64,000 nucleotides of DNA from Alphaproteobacteria bacterium. GTDB taxonomy: Bacteria; Pseudomonadota; Alphaproteobacteria; GCA-2731375. Both the position numbers and the translations under genes were made by a program. Positions 1-7,393 of the stretch are shown piece by piece (position 1 is the first letter of the stretch; the number at the start of each line of letters is the position of its first letter). A model generated the notes under the pieces. That model ran no database searches, was not told the DNA's origin, and saw nothing but the letters and a program-made list of their open reading frames with translations. The stretch lies in NCBI GenBank assembly GCA_016776605.1, contig JADHTB010000004.1, positions 124,001-188,000 of the forward strand, written 5' to 3'.

Positions 1-1647
1 GGCGATGCCGATAGCCTGAATTTTGACATCAAGACCACCCTGGCCGGGCTGCGGGGCGCGGCCAACGGCAAGGCATCGGATCTGATGGGTCAACCGAAAG
101 CCGACCTGAACCTGGAACTGAGCCATACAAGTTTAGCGGCCCTTTCCAGGACCTTCGAGCTGGGCCTCAAACCACTGGCCCGTTCCGATACCCCTGTATC
201 CCTGCGCGGCAATGTCAAAGGTGACGGCCGCGCCCTGGCCCTGGATCTGGTGGCGCAACTTGCCGGGGGCCAGGTAAAGGCCAAGGGCGCCATCGACGGC
301 CTGGACAAGACAGCGCGGTTCGATCTGACGGCCGCGGCCGCGCACAAAGACCTGGTGCGTCTGCTGGCCGCCCTGGGCAATCGGTACGACCCTGGGCAAA
401 AATCGCCCGGCGGCGTGACCCTGACAAGCAGAATTCTGGGTGGCGGCGATAGCTTCGAATTGCAGGATGTGCAGGGCACGATTGGCGACATCACCCTGGC
501 TGGCACTGCCGGCGTGCGCACGGATGGCCCTCGTCCCATGTTGACGGCGAATGTGCAGGCTGGCGAAATTGTGCTCGATCATTTTCTGGGCACCGGCCAG
601 ACGAGGGCTGGGACAACCAACAAGCAAAGCGGCCAAAACCAACCGGCGCGCCGGCAGGGCGATGGCCGCTGGTCGCGGGAAGCCATCGATTTGAACGCCC
701 TGCAAGCCTTGGACGCCGACATCAACCTGACGGCCAAACGATTGGTATTTCAACGCTATCCTTTCGAGGAACCGCGCCTGCATCTGACCGTAACCGACGG
801 GGTCATGCGGGTTGAGGATTTGTCGGGACGTCTCTTCAAGGGGAAGGTCGGGTTGCGGGCAACCTTGAATTCGCGGCCCCTGCCCGGCCTTGGCCTGTCG
901 GTACAATTGCAGGGCGCCGACATTAACCAGGCCATGCGCACGGCATTGGAAATGGACCAGGTGACGGGCCAACTGGATTTCACCGGCCAGTTTCAGACCG
1001 CCGGCTCCAGCCAGTGGGATTTGGTCAACGCCCTGTCGGGGCAGGCCAAGATCCACGCGGCGAAAGGCCTGTTTCGGGGCTTCGATATGAAGAATTTTTC
1101 CCAACGCCTGGGCCAATTGAACAAGGGGCCGGACTTCTTAAATTTGGCGCAAGGGGCATTTTCCGGCGGCCAGACTCAGTACCAGAGCATCAATGGCAAT
1201 TGGCGCATCAAGAACGGTGTGGCCGAAACCAACGATACCAAAGCCATTCTGGATGCCAGTGAAGCAACAGTGACCGGCAGAGTGCATTTGCCCGCCTGGA
1301 AATTGGATCTGCGCGCCGCCATGCGCCTGACCGAGCACCGCGGCGCCCCGAACATGGGCGTGCATCTGTACGGTCCGCTGGATCAGCCCCGCCGCGACCT
1401 GAAAACAGCGGAGTTGGAGCGTTGGTTACTGGCGCGTCTGGGCCGGGAGCTGCTGGACAAAAATGTTAAATCGAAGGGCCTGGGGCAATTACTGGATGCG
1501 GTCACGGGGGGCGGTGGTTCCCAATCCGGAACCGCCCAGCCGGCGACAAAGCAGCCGGCGCAACCCACGGAAAGTCAGCCGCAGCCGGCAAAGGACCCCA
1601 AGCAGCAACTGCTGGAAGGTTTGCTCAAGGCATTGCAAAAGAAATAA
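1..1647 (+). CDS. AsmA family protein, C-terminal part (5' end outside window)
   Basis: The reading frame is open from base 1, so only the last ~548 residues are present. The text is rich in short alternating beta-like strands with repeated L-x-G/A-x-G patterns, and carries the AsmA C-terminal signature region (ADINQAM, QLDFTGQF, SGQAKIHAAKGLFRGFDM, then GPLDQPRRD). AsmA-family proteins are inner-membrane-anchored, largely periplasmic bridge-like proteins linked to outer-membrane lipid homeostasis. The last ~45 residues are a low-complexity Q/P/T/S tail followed by a basic amphipathic end (LLEGLLKALQKK). The N-terminal membrane anchor lies outside the window. Family assignment is confident; the cellular role is known only at family level. 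Confidence 0.85.
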   Translation, partial: GDADSLNFDIKTTLAGLRGAANGKASDLMGQPKADLNLELSHTSLAALSRTFELGLKPLARSDTPVSLRGNVKGDGRALALDLVAQLAGGQVKAKGAIDGLDKTARFDLTAAAAHKDLVRLLAALGNRYDPGQKSPGGVTLTSRILGGGDSFELQDVQGTIGDITLAGTAGVRTDGPRPMLTANVQAGEIVLDHFLGTGQTRAGTTNKQSGQNQPARRQGDGRWSREAIDLNALQALDADINLTAKRLVFQRYPFEEPRLHLTVTDGVMRVEDLSGRLFKGKVGLRATLNSRPLPGLGLSVQLQGADINQAMRTALEMDQVTGQLDFTGQFQTAGSSQWDLVNALSGQAKIHAAKGLFRGFDMKNFSQRLGQLNKGPDFLNLAQGAFSGGQTQYQSINGNWRIKNGVAETNDTKAILDASEATVTGRVHLPAWKLDLRAAMRLTEHRGAPNMGVHLYGPLDQPRRDLKTAELERWLLARLGRELLDKNVKSKGLGQLLDAVTGGGGSQSGTAQPATKQPAQPTESQPQPAKDPKQQLLEGLLKALQKK

Positions 1648-1649
1648 TC

Positions 1650-1794
1650 GGGCGGACGGACGACGGACCCGCGTGCCGAGGTTAAAGCGCGCGACCGCCG
1701 CCTTGGTGGCGCCGAAGGGCATGACGCTGAAATGACCCAGCGTCACCGCGGCCCGGCGCACGAAGGGCGAAGAATTTCGGCCAATCAATCGCAT
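1650..1794 (-). pseudogene. glutathione S-transferase N-terminal remnant
   Basis: The minus strand from 1794 reads MRLIGRNSSPFVRRAAVTL, matching the start of a thioredoxin-like GST N-terminal domain (MxLxGxxxSPFVRRVxxxL). It continues with SVMPFGATKAAVARFNL and TRV, resembling the SVM/ALARFNPLxRVPTL stretch, but with several residues missing in between. Soon after, the frame runs into DNA antisense to the AsmA gene. No C-terminal GST domain is present nearby. I read this as a decayed or truncated GST gene at the left edge of the A+T-rich island. A chance ORF is possible but the N-terminal match is specific. Confidence 0.5.
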
Positions 1795-2030
1795 CGCAGC
1801 CCCCGGTTTAATCGCGCGTTCGTTGCCGGGTGATCTTCGATTTGCGAAATATATTCAGGTGAGCAAAATTTCTTAGTGCGTCATCTAGTTGCTGAATTCC
1901 GCTCCTAAGCGATCCAAAGAAGACTCCCAACACAAGGTATGGTATACGATTCCCCAGGATCCACCAGAGTACAAGTCTGGGCGTTGGCAGACCGATGAGG
2001 CTGCAAATACTAGCGTGTGGGAGATCTCAA

Positions 2031-2168
2031 ATGGCCAAGAATCAGTATACCGGTAAAGCGCGTAGCGCGGTGACTGGTCGGCATGTGCCAAAGCAGCACG
2101 CAATCTGCCACCCAGAAACAACTATGGTGGAACGCGATCATTCAAAAAGCGGCAAAAAGAGGAAATGA
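2031..2168 (+). CDS. small RSAVTGR-type protein, 45 aa
   Basis: ATG at 2031 follows a GGGAG sequence seven bases upstream. The 45-residue product begins MAKNQYTGKARSAVTGRHV, then PKQHAICHPETTMVERD, and ends in a lysine-rich tail. This resembles a widespread family of very small bacterial proteins with the pattern SAVTGRYVTKxYAxxHPxTTVxE, whose function is unknown to me and which are often seen in accessory DNA. It lies 89 bp before the SIR2 gene on the same strand, so it may be part of the same transcript. A 25-codon ORF overlaps its stop codon (ATGA at 2165), unsupported. Family recognition is from memory of the motif, not a search. Confidence 0.55.
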   Translation: MAKNQYTGKARSAVTGRHVPKQHAICHPETTMVERDHSKSGKKRK

Positions 2169-2257
2169 ACTGGCGCCCTTCTAGTGGATGGTATTCTGGT
2201 GGCTCCGTTCTAGGCCACTGGATACTCCTTTCCGTGGCGTAGACAGGCTACGTAACG

Positions 2258-3292
2258 ATGGCCAATAACCAAGATTTCGTAGCGCGCCTTGAGCGTAAGG
2301 TTGAAGATCAGCTGTGTAGTGTTCGTGTCGGCTTCCTTCTAGGCGCTGGCTCGTCATATCTCGATGGCACGGGCTATCCGTTAGCCGGCGCGCTTTGGCC
2401 TGCGATCAACCACTTGGTTCCCAAGTATGTAAGAGACGAAATTCAGCAAAAATTGGACGAGGGGGCGAATGGTATTGAGAATGCCTTAGACCTTCTTGAT
2501 CGTGGAGAGGTGGATGAAAGGCCTCATCGTCATCTTGTAGCTACAGCGATTGCAGAACATTTTGGGTCGCTTAGTCCCCCACTCGATATCCATAGTCGGT
2601 TTGTCACACTGTTATCACAACGCAACGAACGTCATGTTAGCGTGTTTTCCCTCAACTATGATCCGTTGGTAGAGCGTGCCGCAGAGCTAGCCCAAGTTCG
2701 AGTCTTGGACGGGTTTTATGGTCACGAGCATGCATATTTTGATGCGGGATCTTTCCAACATGACATCGCCGTATTGCAATTGGGTGCGCGGGGTGGCGCT
2801 AGACGGCGGAAGATTGCGCCGTGGATATGGCTGATAAAGCTGCATGGATCATTGGGATGGTACGAGAACGATGAAGCCGGTATCCGACGTATGGCATTTG
2901 ATGCTGTGGTTCCCGACAATGCGAAAAGGCTGATGATTCCGCCCCAGCATCGAAAAGCAAACGAAATTGTTTACCGACCTTACACAGCTTTATGGTCGGA
3001 GTTTCGCTCCAGATTAGTCCATCAAGCTGACGCTCTAAATCGGCTTGTAACCCTCGGCTATGGAATGGCTGACGAACACGTCAATGATGTGATTGAAGGA
3101 GCGATGGCGCGAAACAATTTTTCGCTGATCATCATTTCAAGATCGTTGTCTGACGAGGCCTTTGACCGTTGGGCGCAAAGGAAAAATGCCGTGATCGTGA
3201 CCCAAGAGCGCTCTGCACTATGTGGCGAGATTGGCGCGGGCCACCCAACTCTATGGTCCTTTGAGGCAGTCGTAGGGGGGTTAGACCGATGA
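2258..3292 (+). CDS. SIR2-like NAD-binding domain protein of a SIR2-HerA defence pair
   Basis: A 344-aa protein with the features of the SIR2_2/STALD-type Rossmann family used as NADase effectors in anti-phage systems. Seen: the dinucleotide-binding loop GAGSS at residues 29-33, the NYDPLVERA segment with N133 and D135, and KLHGS with H196, which corresponds to the conserved catalytic-type His. A late GYGMADEHVND motif completes the fold. The in-frame stop at 2240 limits the start; the ATG at 2258 lacks a strong ribosome site. It overlaps the HerA gene by four bases (ATGA), implying coupled translation. In published SIR2-HerA (Nezha) systems the two proteins assemble together and deplete NAD+ on infection. 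That activity is inferred here. Confidence 0.8.
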   Translation: MANNQDFVARLERKVEDQLCSVRVGFLLGAGSSYLDGTGYPLAGALWPAINHLVPKYVRDEIQQKLDEGANGIENALDLLDRGEVDERPHRHLVATAIAEHFGSLSPPLDIHSRFVTLLSQRNERHVSVFSLNYDPLVERAAELAQVRVLDGFYGHEHAYFDAGSFQHDIAVLQLGARGGARRRKIAPWIWLIKLHGSLGWYENDEAGIRRMAFDAVVPDNAKRLMIPPQHRKANEIVYRPYTALWSEFRSRLVHQADALNRLVTLGYGMADEHVNDVIEGAMARNNFSLIIISRSLSDEAFDRWAQRKNAVIVTQERSALCGEIGAGHPTLWSFEAVVGGLDR

Positions 3293-4989
3293 TCAGTACG
3301 AGCGACGATTCACTAGTCGGTTATGTAACTGACGTCCAGGCAGGCGGCTTAACGGCAATCTTAATCGACGATGAACCAGGGCGGGCGCCAGTTGTCACAA
3401 TTGGCGACGAAGACGTATTGGTCGGGCAAGTTGGGTCATACATGCTCGTTGTACAGGGAGTAACACAGACGCTAGCCATGGTGACCAGAATGAGCGAGCA
3501 GGAGAAATTGGTTCCGCTTGAAACGGGTGAGCGGGCAGATGAGACGTTACGTACGGCGATGGCTATCCGTACAATAACGCTCATCCCACTCGGGATAATC
3601 AGTGATAAAGGAGAGTTTATCCGGGGAGTGGGCTCTTTCCCAACTACCGCAGCCGAGGTGCACGTTATTGGAACCGACACCATTGGAGTCATGTTCAACA
3701 AATTTCAGTCGAAAGGATATGACGTTGGCTTCCTCCCGTCCAACGCAAACCAGCATGTGTTCTTCGATCCAACGGCTCTGTTCGGTCGGCATTTCACGGT
3801 ACTAGGCCAGACTGGTGCGGGAAAATCATTCACGGTAGCAAACTTGATACAACGCGCCGTGGCTACCATGCCCAAGGCCCACATCATATTGCTGGACCTT
3901 CATGGTGAATACAGCTGGGTAACTGATGAGGGCGCGCGGGCGAACGCCTTCGCAGATGAAACTGTTCGGTATGTCGATGCCCGCGAACTCGAAATTCCTT
4001 ACTGGTTGATGACATATGCTGAGCTCTGCGACCTCCTCGTCGACCATTCTGAGCGGGAAGCCGCAAATCAAACAGCCTATTTCAGGGATACATTATTTAA
4101 CCTGAAGAGGAGATCAGCAGAAGAAATTGGCCTAAAGAAGGTGTCTGTTGATACGCCACTTTTTTTCTCACTGGACGAAGTGCTAGCAAGTATCCAAGTC
4201 GAGAACCAACGTATGGAAGATGGTACGCGTGGTCCTAAGAAAGGACCGCTTCACGGTGATTTCGATAGATTTCTAATTAGATTGGAAAGCAAGCTTAATG
4301 ATGTCCGATACGATTTTCTGCTGAAGCCTAGAGTTAGAAATTCTTCAGAATCACTCGCAGGCCTCTTGAGGGATTTTGTTGGCCTTGGAGAGCCTAAGAG
4401 GGCCATTACGATAATTGACCTAAGCTCTGTACCTTTTGATGTCCGACCAACAGTAGCAGCACAAATTGGCCGATTAGCATTTGAGTTCAACTATTGGAAT
4501 CCTGAATATCGGGATTTCCCTATTCTTTTGGTTTGCGAAGAAGCACATGCCTATATCCCGAGGGATTCGAGTGCTCAATTCTCAGGTGCTCGAAAGTCCA
4601 TGGAAAGAATTGCCAAGGAAGGTCGCAAATATGGTGTAGGCCTTGGTGTCGTAAGTCAGCGTCCTCATGAGTTATCTGAAACAGTATTATCGCAGTGTGG
4701 CACGTTCATCTGCTTGCGCATAACCAATCCAACCGACCAAGCATATGTAAAAAACTTGGTGCCTGAAGCTGAGCGTGACCTTGTGGATGTTTTAGCTGGT
4801 CTTGGGCGCGGTGAAGCCATGGCGCTCGGCGAAGCCGTGCCTTTGCCGACACGGGTGCAGTTCCATTTACCATCACCCGAGCCCAACAGTGATGACATTG
4901 ATTTCTACAACAAGTGGATTAATGGCCCGGATGACCTTGATGTTGACCAGATCGTTGACCGATGGCGACGGCAAGAGCGAAACGAATAG
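3289..4989 (+). CDS. HerA-like hexameric ATPase (DUF87/HAS-barrel) of a SIR2-HerA pair
   Basis: A 566-aa FtsK/HerA superfamily ATPase. An N-terminal ~130-residue beta-rich HAS-barrel-like region precedes the motor. Walker A GQTGAGKS sits at 173-180, Walker B ILLVCEEAH at 412-420 with E417/E418, and a sensor-like LGVVSQRPHELS stretch with arginine-finger candidates follows, as in HerA and DUF87 proteins. HerA of archaea works with NurA in end resection, but no NurA gene is present; pairing with SIR2 instead matches the bacterial SIR2-HerA defence system. Start ATG overlaps the SIR2 stop. The A+T-rich codon use matches its partner and differs from flanking genes, suggesting joint horizontal acquisition. 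Confidence 0.85.
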   Translation: MISTSDDSLVGYVTDVQAGGLTAILIDDEPGRAPVVTIGDEDVLVGQVGSYMLVVQGVTQTLAMVTRMSEQEKLVPLETGERADETLRTAMAIRTITLIPLGIISDKGEFIRGVGSFPTTAAEVHVIGTDTIGVMFNKFQSKGYDVGFLPSNANQHVFFDPTALFGRHFTVLGQTGAGKSFTVANLIQRAVATMPKAHIILLDLHGEYSWVTDEGARANAFADETVRYVDARELEIPYWLMTYAELCDLLVDHSEREAANQTAYFRDTLFNLKRRSAEEIGLKKVSVDTPLFFSLDEVLASIQVENQRMEDGTRGPKKGPLHGDFDRFLIRLESKLNDVRYDFLLKPRVRNSSESLAGLLRDFVGLGEPKRAITIIDLSSVPFDVRPTVAAQIGRLAFEFNYWNPEYRDFPILLVCEEAHAYIPRDSSAQFSGARKSMERIAKEGRKYGVGLGVVSQRPHELSETVLSQCGTFICLRITNPTDQAYVKNLVPEAERDLVDVLAGLGRGEAMALGEAVPLPTRVQFHLPSPEPNSDDIDFYNKWINGPDDLDVDQIVDRWRRQERNE

Positions 4990-5119
4990 CTTTGCAAAAG
5001 CTGCGGAACCTAATCTTGAATATTGAACCGCGTCCAATTCGAGACTAATTCAAAAATCACGGCCCGGTCCCACCTCCTGCGTGCTATCTCTTGATGTGCA
5101 TAAAACCTGGAGAGCGAAA

Positions 5120-6061
5120 ATGGCGGACACGACTGAGTTTGGGCTGGATGTTGGGGTTTATGGGCGGCTGGCGACGCCGGATGAGGTTTTGCGGTTGGCG
5201 CTGTTGGCGGAGGGCGAGGGCTTTCATTCGGTCTGGCTGGCCGATCACATCGTCTTTCCCAAGGCCGTGGCGCCGAACTATCCCTACAGCCTGGATGGTA
5301 ATTTTCCCAGCCCCTTGTCCGATCCGCTGCTGGAACCCATCGCCACCATGGGGGTTCTGGTGGGGGCGACCAAGCGGGTGAAAATCGGCACGGCGGTGCT
5401 GGTGATGCCGCTGCGCAATCCGGTCCTGCTGGCCCGCATGCTGGCCACCCTGGATGTGTTTTCCAATGGCCGCATTATCCTGGGCGCGGGGGTGGGTTGG
5501 ATGGCGGAGGAATTCGCCGCCCTGAATACCTTTGATTTCGCTAAACGCGGCCAGGTCACCGACGAATATCTGGAAATTTTTAAGGCCATCTGCGCGGGCG
5601 GCGAAGTCGCCTACCAGGGCGAGACCTATCAGTTCGAGCCGGTCTATTCGCACCCGCCGTCGGTGCAGCGGCCGCACCCGCCGATCCTGGTTGGCGGCAC
5701 CTCGACCCCCGCCTTGCGCCGGGTCGCGCGGCTGGGGGATGGCTGGCTGTCGGTCGGCCTGGGCCTGGATAAACTGCCCGAGCGCCTGGCCGTGCTGCGC
5801 GGCCTGTGCGAAGACCAGGGACGCCGCTATGACGAGCTGTCGCTGTATCACAAGCTGTTCATCAACATCGACAATGCGCTGGAGGCCAAGGGCGGCGGCC
5901 GGGAGCCGGGCACCGGATCGGCGCAGCAGATTACCGACGATTTCAAACGGATTCGGGATCTGGGCTATCGCGGCTTTATCATCCGCTACCGCGGCGAAGA
6001 CGCCGCCGAGCAGCAACGGCAAATCTCCCGCTTCGCCGCCGAGATCGCACCGCATATTTAA
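5120..6061 (+). CDS. LLM-class (luciferase-like) flavin-dependent monooxygenase
   Basis: A 313-aa TIM-barrel protein of the bacterial luciferase-like family, closest in style to the TIGR03619 F420/FMN group: GLDVGVYGRLATPDEVL at the start, HSVWLADHIVFP, ATKRVKIGTAVLVMPLRNPVLLARMLATLD, GAGVGWMAEEF and PPILVGGTSTPALRRVARLGDGW. These enzymes use reduced FMN or F420 to oxidise diverse substrates; the substrate cannot be told. I chose ATG 5120 over upstream starts because GGAGAG stands seven bases before it. First high-G+C gene to the right of the island; convergent with the small ORF that ends at 6092. Confidence 0.8.
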   Translation: MADTTEFGLDVGVYGRLATPDEVLRLALLAEGEGFHSVWLADHIVFPKAVAPNYPYSLDGNFPSPLSDPLLEPIATMGVLVGATKRVKIGTAVLVMPLRNPVLLARMLATLDVFSNGRIILGAGVGWMAEEFAALNTFDFAKRGQVTDEYLEIFKAICAGGEVAYQGETYQFEPVYSHPPSVQRPHPPILVGGTSTPALRRVARLGDGWLSVGLGLDKLPERLAVLRGLCEDQGRRYDELSLYHKLFINIDNALEAKGGGREPGTGSAQQITDDFKRIRDLGYRGFIIRYRGEDAAEQQRQISRFAAEIAPHI

Positions 6062-6091
6062 TACCAATAGTCCCTGATATTGAGCGGCTGA

Positions 6092-6292
6092 TTATTGATA
6101 GGCGCGTTTGAGCAATTCGTGGCGTTCGTGGTCCAACGGGGAGTCTTCGATCACTTCGTAATAATCCAACGCCCGGGCGGACGCGGCCCCAAAGCCCAGC
6201 TTTTCCAGGGCATCGGCCACGTCCCTGCCGCGCCCCTCGTTGGTCGCGCCGCCCGGCCAGTGAAACCGGTAAAGTGTCGTGCCGTCCGTCAT
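6092..6292 (-). CDS. conserved-looking small protein, 66 aa, unknown function
   Basis: Starts at ATG 6292 behind a G-rich ribosome site (GAGGGGGGA) that lies just past the dipeptidase stop codon, with a 14-base intergenic gap. The product (TLYRFHWPGGATNEGRGRD, then VADALEKLGFGAASARALDYYEVI) is soluble and acidic, with no motif I recognise. Codon use fits the genome. Tight coupling to the M19-type dipeptidase gene suggests a shared transcript. An upstream in-frame start at 6310 is possible but lacks a ribosome site. Confidence 0.5.
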   Translation of the reverse strand: MTDGTTLYRFHWPGGATNEGRGRDVADALEKLGFGAASARALDYYEVIEDSPLDHERHELLKRAYQ

Positions 6293-6306
6293 GTTGGCAT
6301 CCCCCC

Positions 6307-7317
6307 TCAACCGCGCCAGATTTCGCCGAAGGCGCGGGCAAAGTTGCCGCCCAGGTAGGCTTCAATATCGGCCACCTTCCAGCCGGCGGCAAGTAGAGCT
6401 TCCGTAACGTTGGGCAATTTGCCGTGGTTGTTGGCGTCTTCGGGATAGCGGGCCGGGATGTCGTGGCCGAAGCAGTCGCCGTAGTCCGAGATACCGGACC
6501 AAAGGCGCCGGTTGACGTTGATCTGGGCGGTGCGGCGCAAATCGGCCGAGACCGGCAGATCGGTGCCAAAGCCGACGTGGGTAATGCCGACCAACGCGGT
6601 GATATAATCCAGGTGGCGCATGAAATCGTCGATGGTCGGGCGGCGGCCCCGGTCGCCGTCCCACAGCATGGGGCCATAGACGCTGACCCCGACGACACCG
6701 CCGCTGTCCGCCACCGCGCGCAGGATATCGTCGCCCTTGTTGCGGGGCAGCGGCGTCAGGGCGCGGGCGTCCACATGGGTGGCCAGCACCGGCTGGCTGC
6801 TGAGAGCCAGAATATCGCGGGAGGTTTTGTCCCCCACATGGCTGATATCGATGGCGATGCCCAATTCGTTCATCAACCGTACCGCGTCCCGGCCCAGCAG
6901 GCTGAGGCCCGCGTCCTCCGGCTCCAGATTGCCGTCGCCCATGAAGTTGCGGTAATTGTAGGTGGGCTGCATCACCCGCACGCCAAGGCGGTGAAACAGG
7001 TGCAGGCGGTCCAGGTTGTCGGCCACCGGGCGCATGTTCTGCCAGCCCATGATCAGGCCGATCTTGCCCCGCTCCCGCGCCACCGTCAGATCAGCGGCCT
7101 GTCGGATGGCCAGCCATTCCGCATCCGGCGCGCTGATCCGCGCCAGCCAGCCGGCGATCTGTTCGCAGCTTTCGGTAAAATCAGCCTCGAAATGGCCAAT
7201 GGTGACGTTCAGCGCATTGACGCTGCCCGCCCGCAGATCGCCGGTATAACCGTCGCTGTGATAGGACAACCCATCGATTACCAGGGATTTTTCCTGAAGT
7301 TCCTTTGCCGTCACCAT
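6307..7317 (-). CDS. membrane dipeptidase-like protein (peptidase M19 family, divergent subgroup)
   Basis: A 336-aa amidohydrolase-fold protein. Recognisable M19 segments are IDISHVGDKTSRDIL, PVLATHVDAR, GGVVGVSVYG and HVGFGTDL. The usual N-terminal zinc motif DGHND is replaced by DGLSYHSD, where an HSD triplet three residues on could supply the HxD ligands. The bridging Glu region IEGG reads MGWQN. This matches a subgroup of COG2355 proteins often annotated as dipeptidases but whose substrates are not established. No signal peptide is visible, so it is probably cytoplasmic. It sits with the MTase-hybrid and VOC genes in one leftward run. Confidence 0.75.
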   Translation of the reverse strand: MVTAKELQEKSLVIDGLSYHSDGYTGDLRAGSVNALNVTIGHFEADFTESCEQIAGWLARISAPDAEWLAIRQAADLTVARERGKIGLIMGWQNMRPVADNLDRLHLFHRLGVRVMQPTYNYRNFMGDGNLEPEDAGLSLLGRDAVRLMNELGIAIDISHVGDKTSRDILALSSQPVLATHVDARALTPLPRNKGDDILRAVADSGGVVGVSVYGPMLWDGDRGRRPTIDDFMRHLDYITALVGITHVGFGTDLPVSADLRRTAQINVNRRLWSGISDYGDCFGHDIPARYPEDANNHGKLPNVTEALLAAGWKVADIEAYLGGNFARAFGEIWRG

Positions 7318-7393
7318 GAACCATTCACCCGCTGTAATTTATCAAACGTTCCGAATTCAGTTTACCTATGCGCCCCAACGTCGCCGCCTGCTG

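Larger units (their letters stand above)
1795..5060. other. A+T-richer genomic island carrying a SIR2-HerA module
   Basis: From about 1,810 to 5,060 the sequence is visibly richer in A+T than the flanks and uses codons that are rare elsewhere in the window (AGA, TTA, ATA, CTA). It holds the 45-aa RSAVTGR protein and the SIR2 and HerA genes, all rightward. The left side abuts a GST remnant; the right side ends before a typical high-G+C gene. No integrase, tRNA or clear terminal repeats were found, so the mode of entry is unknown. Bases 1,795-2,030 contain no gene I can support. Confidence 0.55.

Noticed and set aside
1885..2121. 78-codon minus-strand ORF in the island.
   Set aside because: Antisense to the RSAVTGR gene, without a convincing ribosome site or recognisable motif.
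2165..2242. A 25-codon ORF overlapping the stop of the small island gene (ATGA), running toward the SIR2 gene.
   Set aside because: Too short to judge, no recognisable motif, and the ribosome site is too close to the ATG.
1633..5000. TTGCAAAAG occurs at 1633-1641 and again at 4992-5000, flanking the SIR2-HerA island, as if it were an insertion direct repeat.
   Set aside because: Nine bases of low complexity are expected by chance over this distance, the left copy lies inside the AsmA coding end, and no integrase or tRNA is present.
5084..6067. Long antisense ORF opposite the LLM monooxygenase, and similar long antisense frames opposite metG, aroC, polA, fabI and hslU.
   Set aside because: High-G+C third codon positions open antisense frames; the translations are low-complexity, rich in R/A/Q/H and lack family motifs.
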